A stretch of 5,310 nt of DNA from Negativicutes bacterium (GCA_031292015.1 JARLHY010000125.1:1-5310); one strand, 5' to 3'; shown: positions 1-4,728, counted from the first letter of the stretch. Notes: generated by a model not told the origin, from the letters alone. Translations and numbers: made by a program.

Positions 1-8
1 ATGACATG

Positions 9-111
9 CGGGAAGGGATTTCCGCAGCGGGACTCTTATCCCCAGCCGTCGGCAGCTTTGCTGCCGGTAACGGCGTAGGATATCGTCCGTAGCGGAGGAG
101 TTCCCCTCCCG
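9..111. other. GC-rich self-complementary element, possible structured RNA (strand unassigned)
   Basis: No convincing reading frame is present here. The stretch is dense with complementary segments. The clearest is a central hairpin: 45-49 pairs with 70-74 and 50-56 pairs with 60-66 around a TTT loop, with a 3-nt bulge at 67-69. Around it are 29-32/39-42 and 78-80/86-88. These could be enclosed by long-range pairings 21-25/92-96 and 9-18/102-111 (one mismatch at 14/106, which would be G.U on the minus strand), giving a multibranch fold. The enclosing helices compete with two local hairpins, 8-14/19-25 (GGGA tetraloop in + sense) and 94-98/105-109. I do not recognise a known riboswitch family. 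In minus sense it could be the leader of a gene left of the window. The pairings are seen; RNA function is inference. Confidence 0.35.
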
Positions 112-156
112 GTTCCTTCTAATAGCGCAAAAATAGGATTGTCCTCACCCCGAAAA

Positions 157-189
157 GCCCGGCGGAAAGCTTAACACTTTCAGCCGGAC
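157..189 (-). terminator. Rho-independent terminator of the outer-membrane protein gene
   Basis: On the minus strand, 14 bases after the stop codon, a 13-bp stem (189-177 with 169-157) closes a 7-base loop at 176-170. It has one mismatch (182/164) and one G.U pair. It is followed by TTTTC (156-152). The U tail is short, so termination may be incomplete. T-rich sequence also follows the hairpin in the + direction. Confidence 0.65.
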
Positions 190-202
190 CTTTCGCTTTT
201 GC

Positions 203-829
203 TTAGAACTTGTAGTTCATGCCGAAACCGATGCCGCTGAGCGAGAGGTCCACGGCGCTGCCAAAGCTATAATCATGATGCTTATAGCTGACATCGAGAC
301 TGACATTCTTTGAAAGCTCATCAGTAACCCCGACCTGCCATTCGTTCTCATACGAAGTCTGTTTGTAAGCGGCATGGCCGGTCAGCTTGTCGCCGAGCGG
401 CGTGGCGGCGTTTACCCCCCAGAGAAACTGACCTTTGGACAGACCTGTCGAGAACCCGTTGTAGCCGACGGTGGCGTCATAGTCGCGGCTGCCGGCGATC
501 AGGCTGAAGGTATTGTCGATCTTGTACTGGGCATAGATGTCGGTGGTTTTAACATCAGCCGATAACCCGCCGCTGTTTACGGCATTCAGCTTGGTGCTTT
601 CCCCGCCGACGGTAATCTTGTTCGTCAGCCCATGCTCAAGATGATAACTCTGGGCGCTGGTACCGCTCAGGTCCGCCGTCAATCCCAAAACACTGATGGA
701 AGGCTTGAGATTGGCTACATCGAAGCCGAGTGACGTTTCACCTTGTTGCAAAGGTACGGCAGGAGATGCAAACGCGACACCCGATATCAGCATAGCCGCT
801 ATCAATCCGGTAAGAATCTTGTTTTGCAC
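203..829 (-). CDS. Small outer-membrane beta-barrel protein
   Basis: A 208-residue exported protein. Residues 1-21 form a Sec signal peptide: Lys4, a hydrophobic core over about 5-19, and an AFA/S signal-peptidase I site after Ala21. The mature part is rich in alternating polar/hydrophobic strands (for example around 27-36, 73-80, 94-103, 108-115, 132-139, 150-157, 176-184 and 198-208), with Gly, Asn and Tyr turns and few charges. It ends in Asn-Tyr-Lys-Phe, and a C-terminal aromatic residue is the usual outer-membrane insertion signal. No cysteine is present. The length suits an 8- to 10-strand barrel of the OmpA-barrel/YfaZ-like size class; pore, adhesin or structural role cannot be told. 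The start is GTG at 829-827, supported by AAGGA 6-7 bases upstream and by the signal peptide beginning there. It is a single-gene unit with its own promoter and terminator. It is the main evidence that the host has an outer membrane. Confidence 0.85.
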   Translation of the reverse strand: MQNKILTGLIAAMLISGVAFASPAVPLQQGETSLGFDVANLKPSISVLGLTADLSGTSAQSYHLEHGLTNKITVGGESTKLNAVNSGGLSADVKTTDIYAQYKIDNTFSLIAGSRDYDATVGYNGFSTGLSKGQFLWGVNAATPLGDKLTGHAAYKQTSYENEWQVGVTDELSKNVSLDVSYKHHDYSFGSAVDLSLSGIGFGMNYKF

Positions 830-871
830 GCCTGTTCCTTCTTTCTTTGTATTAGTCTAGGTTACATAATA

Positions 872-899
872 AGTATACTCCGAATGCCTGACCCGTCAA
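872..899 (-). promoter_or_regulatory. Sigma-70-type promoter of the outer-membrane protein gene
   Basis: On the minus strand, -35 TTGACG (899-894) and -10 TATACT (877-872) are separated by 16 bases. Each box has five of six consensus bases. The start point would be near 865, giving a leader of about 35 bases that includes the AAGGA ribosome binding site. This suggests strong, largely constitutive expression. Confidence 0.75.
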
Positions 900-903
900 T
901 GGT

Positions 904-977
904 AACTCTAACCTGCCTTGCTGCTCCGCGGCGGCCTGAGTCCGCCGTTGCTGTCCACTGGTAGACGAAGCTAAATG
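904..977. other. Gene-free spacer between promoter and terminator
   Basis: Lies upstream of the outer-membrane gene promoter and downstream of the regulator's terminator. The only structure seen is a 6-bp GC hairpin, 929-934 with 942-947 around a 7-base loop. It has no U tail and no evident role. Confidence 0.4.
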
Positions 978-1028
978 AAAGGCAAAAGCCGGGAACAGGT
1001 CTGCAACCTGTCCCCGGCTTTTGCCTTT
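978..1028 (-). terminator. Long-stem terminator of the HTH-PAS regulator gene
   Basis: Arms 978-1000 and 1006-1028 form a 23-bp inverted repeat around the loop CTGCA. The single non-Watson-Crick position is 994/1012, which is G.U in the minus-strand RNA and A.C on the plus strand, favouring minus-strand use. It begins 9 bases after the stop codon. The descending arm contains TTTT and TTT followed by CATTT, so the U tract is partly inside the stem. The inverted repeat could stop transcription from either side. Confidence 0.8.
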
Positions 1029-1037
1029 CGGAATCCC

Positions 1038-2129
1038 TTACCGTTCGTCGGAGCGACTCCCCCGCCGCCCGGTGATATCCCGGATGATCATGCTGGTATA
1101 AACTTCGCCGGTGCTTGTCTGAAATATATTGGAGGACACCTCGCCAAAAAATTTTGATCCATCCCTGCGGACAAACCTCAATTCGGCGATGCCAAATCCA
1201 TTCTTGCTGCGCTCTTCCAGCGCGGCTGAAAGATGCGGGTCGGTCTCATCGACAACCCTTCTGCCGCGAACAAGCAATTCCTCCCGCGACATACCGAACA
1301 TACGGCAAGCGGCGGGATTAGCGTCAAGAACCTTGCCGCTTGGAGTGGTGAGCAATATGGCGTCGACAGAGTGAGCAAAAACCGCTAGAAAATTCAGGCG
1401 GTTGATGCTGATATCGAAGGCCTGATTGCCAATAAGTTGGCCTATCCCTTCCGACTTATTCATCAGTTCCAGTTCAGTCAGCTTGGTGTTGGTGATATTC
1501 CAGGAGATGGCCATGACGGCTTCAACGATACCGTTGTCGCTGAACAGCGGTGTTAAGTAGTAATCATAGAAATCAAGTCCGTCGATGGAAGGAAACATTG
1601 TTTCCGTATGGATTGGATTGCCGGTGGCAAAAACCGTCCGGACATTCCGTTCGAAGTCTGCCATGACTTCCGCCGGCAAGCCCAGCTCCCGCCAGTGTTT
1701 GCCAGTAAAATCAGCGACAGTCAATCCTATCCGCTGGGTTCCCGCGGCGCTGGCCAGCAGGAAGCGGCATTCCGCGTCATAAACATAGACCCGGTGAAAT
1801 GTGGCGCGAAAATCAGGGACAAGCTTCCTGTATCCCTCGATAGCTTTTTCCAGTTTATCTTCGGCATCGCGCAGATCCCTGATATAGCTCTGGACATCCC
1901 CGACATGAAATTCATCGGCGCGCTCGCCGAGCAGGGCCGATACCGTGGTCTTGAGACTCCTGGCCAATTTGCTGGCGACGACAATCGTCGGATTCGTCTC
2001 ATCCCGCTCAATCTTCGACAACATCGATAGACTGATCCCGGCTTTGGTCGCCAGTTCCTCCCGCGACATTTTCAGACTGATTCTTTTTTCGGCGAGATTT
2101 TTGCCGAAGGACAGACCATTGCGCTCCAT
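1038..2129 (-). CDS. XRE-family HTH transcriptional regulator with two PAS sensor domains
   Basis: A 363-residue one-component regulator. Residues about 8-68 form a Cro/C1-type HTH: the recognition region includes AGISLSMLSKIERDETNP, the family's typical S-x-L-S-x-I-E-R-x-x-x-N-P signature. Residues about 78-106 form a charged, probably coiled-coil linker. A first PAS domain spans about 107-215, ending near ISWNITNTK. A second spans about 245-355, beginning near VDAILL and ending in IIRDITGRR; N271-P272 and the FVRRDGSKFF strand are typical. No histidine kinase, GGDEF or AAA domain follows, so sensing appears to act directly on DNA binding. The ligand is unknown. The frame is open to an ATG at 2174, but the ATG at 2129 has GGAGG at 2141-2137 with a 7-base spacer, and a candidate promoter would start RNA near 2181. 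I therefore prefer 2129. The gene is divergent from the AbrB gene, so self-control or mutual control is plausible. Confidence 0.88.
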   Translation of the reverse strand: MERNGLSFGKNLAEKRISLKMSREELATKAGISLSMLSKIERDETNPTIVVASKLARSLKTTVSALLGERADEFHVGDVQSYIRDLRDAEDKLEKAIEGYRKLVPDFRATFHRVYVYDAECRFLLASAAGTQRIGLTVADFTGKHWRELGLPAEVMADFERNVRTVFATGNPIHTETMFPSIDGLDFYDYYLTPLFSDNGIVEAVMAISWNITNTKLTELELMNKSEGIGQLIGNQAFDISINRLNFLAVFAHSVDAILLTTPSGKVLDANPAACRMFGMSREELLVRGRRVVDETDPHLSAALEERSKNGFGIAELRFVRRDGSKFFGEVSSNIFQTSTGEVYTSMIIRDITGRRGSRSDER

Positions 2130-2136
2130 GCCGAAG

Positions 2137-2141
2137 CCTCC
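2137..2141 (-). promoter_or_regulatory. Ribosome binding site that decides the regulator start
   Basis: GGAGG on the minus strand, 7 bases before the ATG at 2129. The upstream alternative ATG at 2174 has only AGGA three bases away, which is too close for good initiation. This supports the 363-residue form over the 378-residue form. Confidence 0.75.
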
Positions 2142-2187
2142 GTGTGCGGATATTTCGTGTCGTTGATCGGACATGAGTCCTATTCAC

Positions 2188-2215
2188 ATTGTAAAATACC
2201 GGAAAATTTAAGCAA
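2188..2215 (-). promoter_or_regulatory. Candidate promoter of the HTH-PAS regulator gene
   Basis: On the minus strand, TTGCTT (2215-2210) lies 16 bases from TACAAT (2193-2188). The -10 box has five of six consensus bases; the -35 is weak, as often seen for regulated promoters. RNA would begin near 2181, too close to the ATG at 2174 for a ribosome site but suitable for the start at 2129. Two copies of GTAAAATAC overlap or flank the boxes. Confidence 0.4.
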
Positions 2216-2225
2216 AGTAAAATAC
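2191..2225. repeat. 9-bp direct repeat GTAAAATAC, possible operator pair
   Basis: Identical copies lie at 2191-2199 and 2217-2225, 26 bp apart, or about two and a half helical turns. The first overlaps the -10 box of the candidate regulator promoter and the second lies just upstream of its -35. ATTG also flanks both copies, before the first and after the second. Binding by the HTH-PAS protein is inference. Confidence 0.35.
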
Positions 2226-2292
2226 ATTGCCAGCAAGTGAAACAGGAAATTAATATGCGTAAGCCACAATATTTGTCATATCTGAGAAGGAA

Positions 2293-2320
2293 TTGTCACA
2301 GTGATTGTATAATATATTAT
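2293..2320 (+). promoter_or_regulatory. Candidate promoter of the AbrB-like gene
   Basis: TTGTCA at 2293-2298 and TATTAT at 2315-2320 are separated by 16 bases. A perfect TATAAT also lies at 2308-2313 but has no matching -35 at the right distance. The start point would be near 2327, giving a leader of about 90 bases. TCACAGTGA at 2296-2304, a small palindrome, overlaps the -35 and spacer. Confidence 0.5.
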
Positions 2321-2321
2321 A
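2308..2321. promoter_or_regulatory. Perfect 14-bp AT palindrome over the AbrB-gene promoter
   Basis: TATAATATATTATA reads the same on both strands and covers the -10 region. AbrB proteins bind flexible AT-rich DNA and B. subtilis AbrB represses its own gene, so an autoregulatory site is plausible. The palindrome is seen; the binding is inferred. Confidence 0.35.
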
Positions 2322-2369
2322 TCATACTAGTAATATTTTGATTATCCCTTGTCTGCTGATTGCAGGAAA

Positions 2370-2417
2370 ATGAATGCCAATCTGACAGTGGTACTACTTT
2401 ACGAACAGGAGTTGTAA
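2370..2417 (+). CDS. Possible 15-codon leader peptide upstream of the AbrB-like gene
   Basis: An ATG at 2370 opens a frame reading MNANLTVVLLYEQEL that stops with TAA at 2415-2417, one base before the ATG of the AbrB-like gene. The downstream gene's AGGAG site lies inside this frame, so translation of the two could be coupled. Against it, AGGA at 2364-2367 is only two bases from the ATG, too close for efficient initiation, and so short a frame can arise by chance. No regulatory codon run (repeated Leu, Val or aromatic codons) strong enough for attenuation is seen. Confidence 0.2.
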   Translation: MNANLTVVLLYEQEL

Positions 2418-2418
2418 G

Positions 2419-2661
2419 ATGAAATCGACAGGTATTGTAAGAAAGACGGACGAACTGGGCAGAATCGTATTGCCGATCGAGTTGCGCCGGAGCCTGGATA
2501 TCGAATATAAGGATGGTCTGGAAATCTTTGTCGAAGAAGACCGTATCATTCTGAGAAAATACCAGCCAGCCTGTGTATTCTGCGGCAGCGGAAAAGACGT
2601 GGACCAGTTTAAAGGGAAGCATATCTGTAAAGAGTGCCAGGAAACCATGAATCAGTCATAG
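2419..2661 (+). CDS. AbrB/SpoVT-family DNA-binding regulator with C-terminal Cys4 zinc-ribbon-like knuckle
   Basis: An 80-residue transition-state-type regulator. Residues 1-47 are a classic AbrB swapped-hairpin beta barrel: K2-S-T-G-I-V-R-K, D11-E-L-G-R-I-V-L-P-I-E-L-R-R, then a DGLEIFVEEDRIILRKY segment that closely follows B. subtilis AbrB. This fold dimerises and binds AT-rich DNA through conserved arginines (R8, R15, R23, R24 here). In place of the AbrB multimerisation domain, residues 52-73 carry C52-x2-C55-x14-C70-x2-C73, a likely zinc-binding knuckle. This variant is known among clostridial AbrB-like proteins. AGGAG lies 7 bases upstream of the ATG. The gene has its own promoter and terminator and is divergent from the HTH-PAS regulator. 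Likely a global or stress/stationary-phase regulator; the exact regulon cannot be read from the sequence. Confidence 0.9.
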   Translation: MKSTGIVRKTDELGRIVLPIELRRSLDIEYKDGLEIFVEEDRIILRKYQPACVFCGSGKDVDQFKGKHICKECQETMNQS

Positions 2662-2672
2662 TGCCGCTTCGC

Positions 2673-2702
2673 AAAAACCGCCTTACAGGGTGGTTTTTTT
2701 TT
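2673..2702 (+). terminator. Rho-independent terminator of the AbrB-like gene
   Basis: A 10-bp stem (2673-2682 with 2689-2698, one G.U pair) with a 6-base loop, followed by T to 2702, so the T run is nine bases long in all. It starts 12 bases after the stop codon. Confidence 0.9.
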
Positions 2703-2754
2703 AATTATCGGTGTTGGCCGGAAAAATATTTATGTTTTCCAAATCAAGAACTCC

Positions 2755-2763
2755 TGGTATACT
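2755..2763 (+). promoter_or_regulatory. Extended -10 promoter of the candidate small RNA
   Basis: TGGTATACT is an extended -10 element (TGn plus TATACT, five of six consensus bases). The -35 position, 17 bases upstream, holds TTTTCC (2735-2740), which is weak; extended -10 promoters can work without a good -35. A start at G2770 fits the structure that follows. Confidence 0.5.
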
Positions 2764-2769
2764 GTTATT

Positions 2770-2844
2770 GTGGGCCGGCATGGTCCCTTGACCGACTTCC
2801 GGCGAGTTGGTTAATGGGGCCATGCTCGTCCCTACGGCGTTTTT
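2770..2844 (+). ncRNA. Candidate small non-coding RNA, about 75 nt
   Basis: Begins just after an extended -10 promoter and ends in five T residues (2840-2844). Between them, 2778-2797 pairs with 2805-2825 in a 20-bp stem broken only by bulged U2815, closed by the 7-base loop UCCGGCG (2798-2804). The three non-canonical pairs (2784/2819, 2790/2812, 2794/2808) are all G.U in + sense but A.C on the minus strand, which assigns the strand. GCCG at 2774-2777 can pair with CGGC at 2835-2838 immediately before the U-run, making a terminator-like closing helix across a 9-base bulge. It also matches the apical loop, allowing a pseudoknot. No ribosome binding site or plausible frame. The family is not recognised. 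It could be a trans-acting RNA, an antisense to the dehydratase 3' UTR, or a palindromic repeat copy. Confidence 0.5.
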
Positions 2845-2901
2845 ATACAACGATGTGTCAAAGTAGCTGCCGGGAACCTTTTTCCGGGACCCTCGGTGCC
2901 A
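2845..2901. other. Gap after the candidate RNA; no clear terminator for the dehydratase gene
   Basis: A 7-bp hairpin (2870-2876 with 2881-2887) forms in + sense with one G.U pair and has no U tail on the minus strand. I see no intrinsic terminator for the dehydratase transcript, which may run on into the candidate small RNA region. Confidence 0.4.
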
Positions 2902-4569
2902 CTAGGTGATGACAGCGCCGTAATGAGCTGACTTTACCAACCTGGCATAGGTAGCTAAATAACCGTCTTTGATCTTCGGTTCCGGTCTCGTCCATGCGCT
3001 CAGCCGCTTTTCGATCTCGGCCTGCGGTATGTCGAGCTGCAGCTTGCGATTGGCTATATCGATAATGATAGGGTCTCCGTCTTGGACCACCGCGATGGCT
3101 CCCCCGTACGCCGCTTCAGGCGAAACATGTCCTGCGAAACCGCCCCGGTTCGAGCCCGAAAATCTGCCGTCAGTGATGAGGAAAACGGACTCTGCAAGGC
3201 CATAGCCGTCAAGAAGTTCCAGCGGAGTGTACATTTCCCGCATGCCAGGCCCGCCTTTAGGGCCTTCATAACGGACAACAACGATGTCATTGGGGACGAT
3301 CCTTTCAGAATAAATTGCGTCAACGAATTCTTTTTCGCTGTCAAACACCTTGGCCGCTCCCCGAAGATACAGGCGGTCCGGCTTCATCGCCGCCGGTTTG
3401 CAAACCGCCGAATCTGCCGCCAGATTACCTTTCAGAATGGCGATTCCGCCATTGGGAAGAAAAGGATGATCCAGGTTGCGAATGACTTTCCCATTTTTGA
3501 TTGCAGCACCTGTCACATTCTCACAGATCGTCTTTCCGGTAACAGTGGGTGTATCATAGAGCAGATGACTGATCTGATGCATCACCGCCGGCACCCCGCC
3601 CGCCTGGTGAAAGTCGACCATGTCGTATTCGCTGGCAGACATGATGGAAGCCAGATAAGGCGTGGAATTGCTCAGTTCTTCAACATCATCGATGCTGAAT
3701 TGGACCTTTGCCTCGTGGGCAATCGCCAGAATATGCATAATTAAATTGGTGGAACCGCCGATGGCCATGCCCAGCCGAACCGCGTTCAGCAGCGCTTCGC
3801 GGCTGATAATGTCCCTGGCTTTTATCCCGTCCATCACCAGTTCGACCGCCCTGCGGCCCGACTCTTTCGCGACATGGATGCGGCCGGCATCAACAGCCGG
3901 AATCGTGGCGCTGCCTGTCAACGACATTCCCATGGCCTCTGTCAGGCACGACATCGTATTGGCTGTGCCGATCATTGTGCATGATCCCGGTGTCGGACAG
4001 GCCGCCCGCTCGACTTCCCGGAACTCTTCTTCCGAAATCCTGCCGGCCTTGAACTTGCCAAGACTGATCTGCGTGGCGTTTACATCAATGTGCTCTCCGT
4101 TATGCGTCCCGGGATACATTGGTCCCGCATTGACCAGAATCGCCGGTATATTGATACGGGCAGCCGCCATCAACAGCCCGGGAACGACCTTGTCACAGGA
4201 TCCCAATAAAACCATTCCATCCAGCATATGAGCATGGATCATCATCTCTACGCTATTGGCGATGATTTCCCGACTGGGCAGAATATAATGCATTCCGTCG
4301 TGAGCCTGGGCAATACCGTCACAAGGCGCAATGGTTCCAAACTCCACGGCCGTGCCGCCGGCCGACCGGATCCCCTCCCGTACCGCATCCGCGATGCGTC
4401 GCAGCGGATAATGCCCCGGACAAATATCATTCCAGGTGTTGACGATTGCAATGAACGGCTGTTTAAAGTCTGTATCCGTATAACCCATGGAGCGGTAAAG
4501 GCCTCTTGCCAACGCTCCCTTATCCCGGTCCCCGAGAAAATCTTTGCTGCGCCATGACATGCCTGACAT
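2902..4569 (-). CDS. ilvD: IlvD/Edd-family dehydratase (dihydroxy-acid dehydratase or sugar-acid dehydratase)
   Basis: A 555-residue cytoplasmic Fe-S dehydratase, the usual length for IlvD. The family removes water from 2,3-dihydroxy acids. In the Ile/Val pathway this gives 2-keto acids from dihydroxyisovalerate and dihydroxymethylvalerate; related enzymes act on sugar acids. Visible active-site features are cluster cysteines C50 (NDICPGH), C125 (GSCDK) and C197 (PGSC), metal ligands D84 and D126, K127 (the lysine carbamylated in the family), the GGSTN motif near 271-275, E445 in GPGMREM, and catalytic-base serine S471 in TDGRFSG. The three-cysteine pattern suits a [2Fe-2S] enzyme. After S471 the sequence is SNRGGFAGH rather than the common GTRGxxxGH of housekeeping IlvD, and no ilv or leu gene is nearby, so substrate is uncertain. 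The ATG at 4569 is adjacent to GGGAG; the ATG at 4560 (MSWRSK) lies 9 bases after it and may be the true start. Confidence 0.85.
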   Translation of the reverse strand: MSGMSWRSKDFLGDRDKGALARGLYRSMGYTDTDFKQPFIAIVNTWNDICPGHYPLRRIADAVREGIRSAGGTAVEFGTIAPCDGIAQAHDGMHYILPSREIIANSVEMMIHAHMLDGMVLLGSCDKVVPGLLMAAARINIPAILVNAGPMYPGTHNGEHIDVNATQISLGKFKAGRISEEEFREVERAACPTPGSCTMIGTANTMSCLTEAMGMSLTGSATIPAVDAGRIHVAKESGRRAVELVMDGIKARDIISREALLNAVRLGMAIGGSTNLIMHILAIAHEAKVQFSIDDVEELSNSTPYLASIMSASEYDMVDFHQAGGVPAVMHQISHLLYDTPTVTGKTICENVTGAAIKNGKVIRNLDHPFLPNGGIAILKGNLAADSAVCKPAAMKPDRLYLRGAAKVFDSEKEFVDAIYSERIVPNDIVVVRYEGPKGGPGMREMYTPLELLDGYGLAESVFLITDGRFSGSNRGGFAGHVSPEAAYGGAIAVVQDGDPIIIDIANRKLQLDIPQAEIEKRLSAWTRPEPKIKDGYLATYARLVKSAHYGAVIT

Positions 4570-4605
4570 CTCCCATTCCGCAACACTGGCGTTTCATCTT
4601 GCCTT

Positions 4606-4656
4606 ATTATTCATTAATTTCGAATGAAACAAGAAAAACCCTGTCGTTTTTGTCAA
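4606..4656 (-). promoter_or_regulatory. Promoter region of the dehydratase gene
   Basis: On the minus strand a perfect TTGACA lies at 4656-4651, but the -10 position 17 bases on is poor (CTTGTT). AATAAT at 4611-4606 is a better -10 with weak -35 options 15 or 18 bases upstream, giving a leader of about 30 bases. An inverted repeat TTCATT/AATGAA (4610-4615 and 4623-4628) overlaps this region and could be an operator. No T-box features (specifier stem, AGGGTGG antiterminator) are present, so the classical Firmicutes control of branched-chain genes is not seen. Confidence 0.35.
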
Positions 4657-4679
4657 ATAAACTTTATGATTCGCATAAT

Positions 4680-4709
4680 AAAAGGGTTCGCGTCACCGCG
4701 AACCCTTTT
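4680..4709 (-). terminator. Rho-independent terminator of the CCG iron-sulfur protein gene
   Basis: A perfect 13-bp inverted repeat (4680-4692 with 4697-4709) around a 4-base loop, running into TTTTATTAT on the minus strand, 19 bases after the stop codon. The T run also follows it in the + direction, so it may act both ways. Confidence 0.9.
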
Positions 4710-4713
4710 TGTT

Positions 4714-4727
4714 CAGGCAATTGCCTG
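4714..4727. repeat. Perfect 14-bp palindrome beside the stop codon
   Basis: CAGGCAATTGCCTG lies one base beyond the stop codon of the CCG protein gene and five bases before the terminator stem. It has no loop, so a dimeric protein site or chance are more likely than an RNA hairpin. Confidence 0.35.
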
Positions 4728-4728
4728 C

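Noticed and set aside
61..82. Segment GGTAACGGCGTAGGATA resembling the 3' part of a TPP riboswitch
   Set aside because: The diagnostic CTGAGA element and the matching 5' stem are absent upstream, and the bases are explained by the local hairpin at 45-74.
157..170. AAAAGCCCGG segment resembling the end of the guanidine-I (ykkC) riboswitch
   Set aside because: It is part of the outer-membrane gene terminator, and the upstream conserved blocks of that riboswitch are missing.
1608..2030. + strand open frame of 140 codons opposite the HTH-PAS regulator
   Set aside because: No ribosome binding site or recognisable domain; it lies fully antisense to a clear regulator gene.
2773..2787. Fifteen bases identical to what I remember of the 5' end of the genomic hepatitis delta virus ribozyme (GGCCGGCATGGTCCC)
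   Set aside because: The rest of the double-pseudoknot is missing. There is no 7-bp P1 partner directly after a P3 hairpin, no P4, and no catalytic-C J4/2 segment. The second half of the match is instead locked into the 20-bp hairpin. Weak partners at 2868-2873 and 2886-2890 exist but lack the joining elements. A descriptor search for HDV-like folds and an in-vitro cleavage test would settle it.
2634..2909. + strand frame of 91 codons overlapping the end of the AbrB-like gene
   Set aside because: It would cross a strong terminator, has no protein-like features, and overlaps the candidate RNA.
3082..3744. Long + strand open frame (220 codons) opposite the dehydratase
   Set aside because: It is antisense to a well-conserved enzyme, has no recognisable domain, and is explained by codon bias on the other strand. 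The same holds for the + frames at 3662-4231 and 4624-5214.
4714..4727. Palindrome and terminator near the CCG gene considered as an attachment or insertion site
   Set aside because: No flanking duplication, integrase, transposase or tRNA gene is present, and no CRISPR-like repeat series is seen anywhere in the window.
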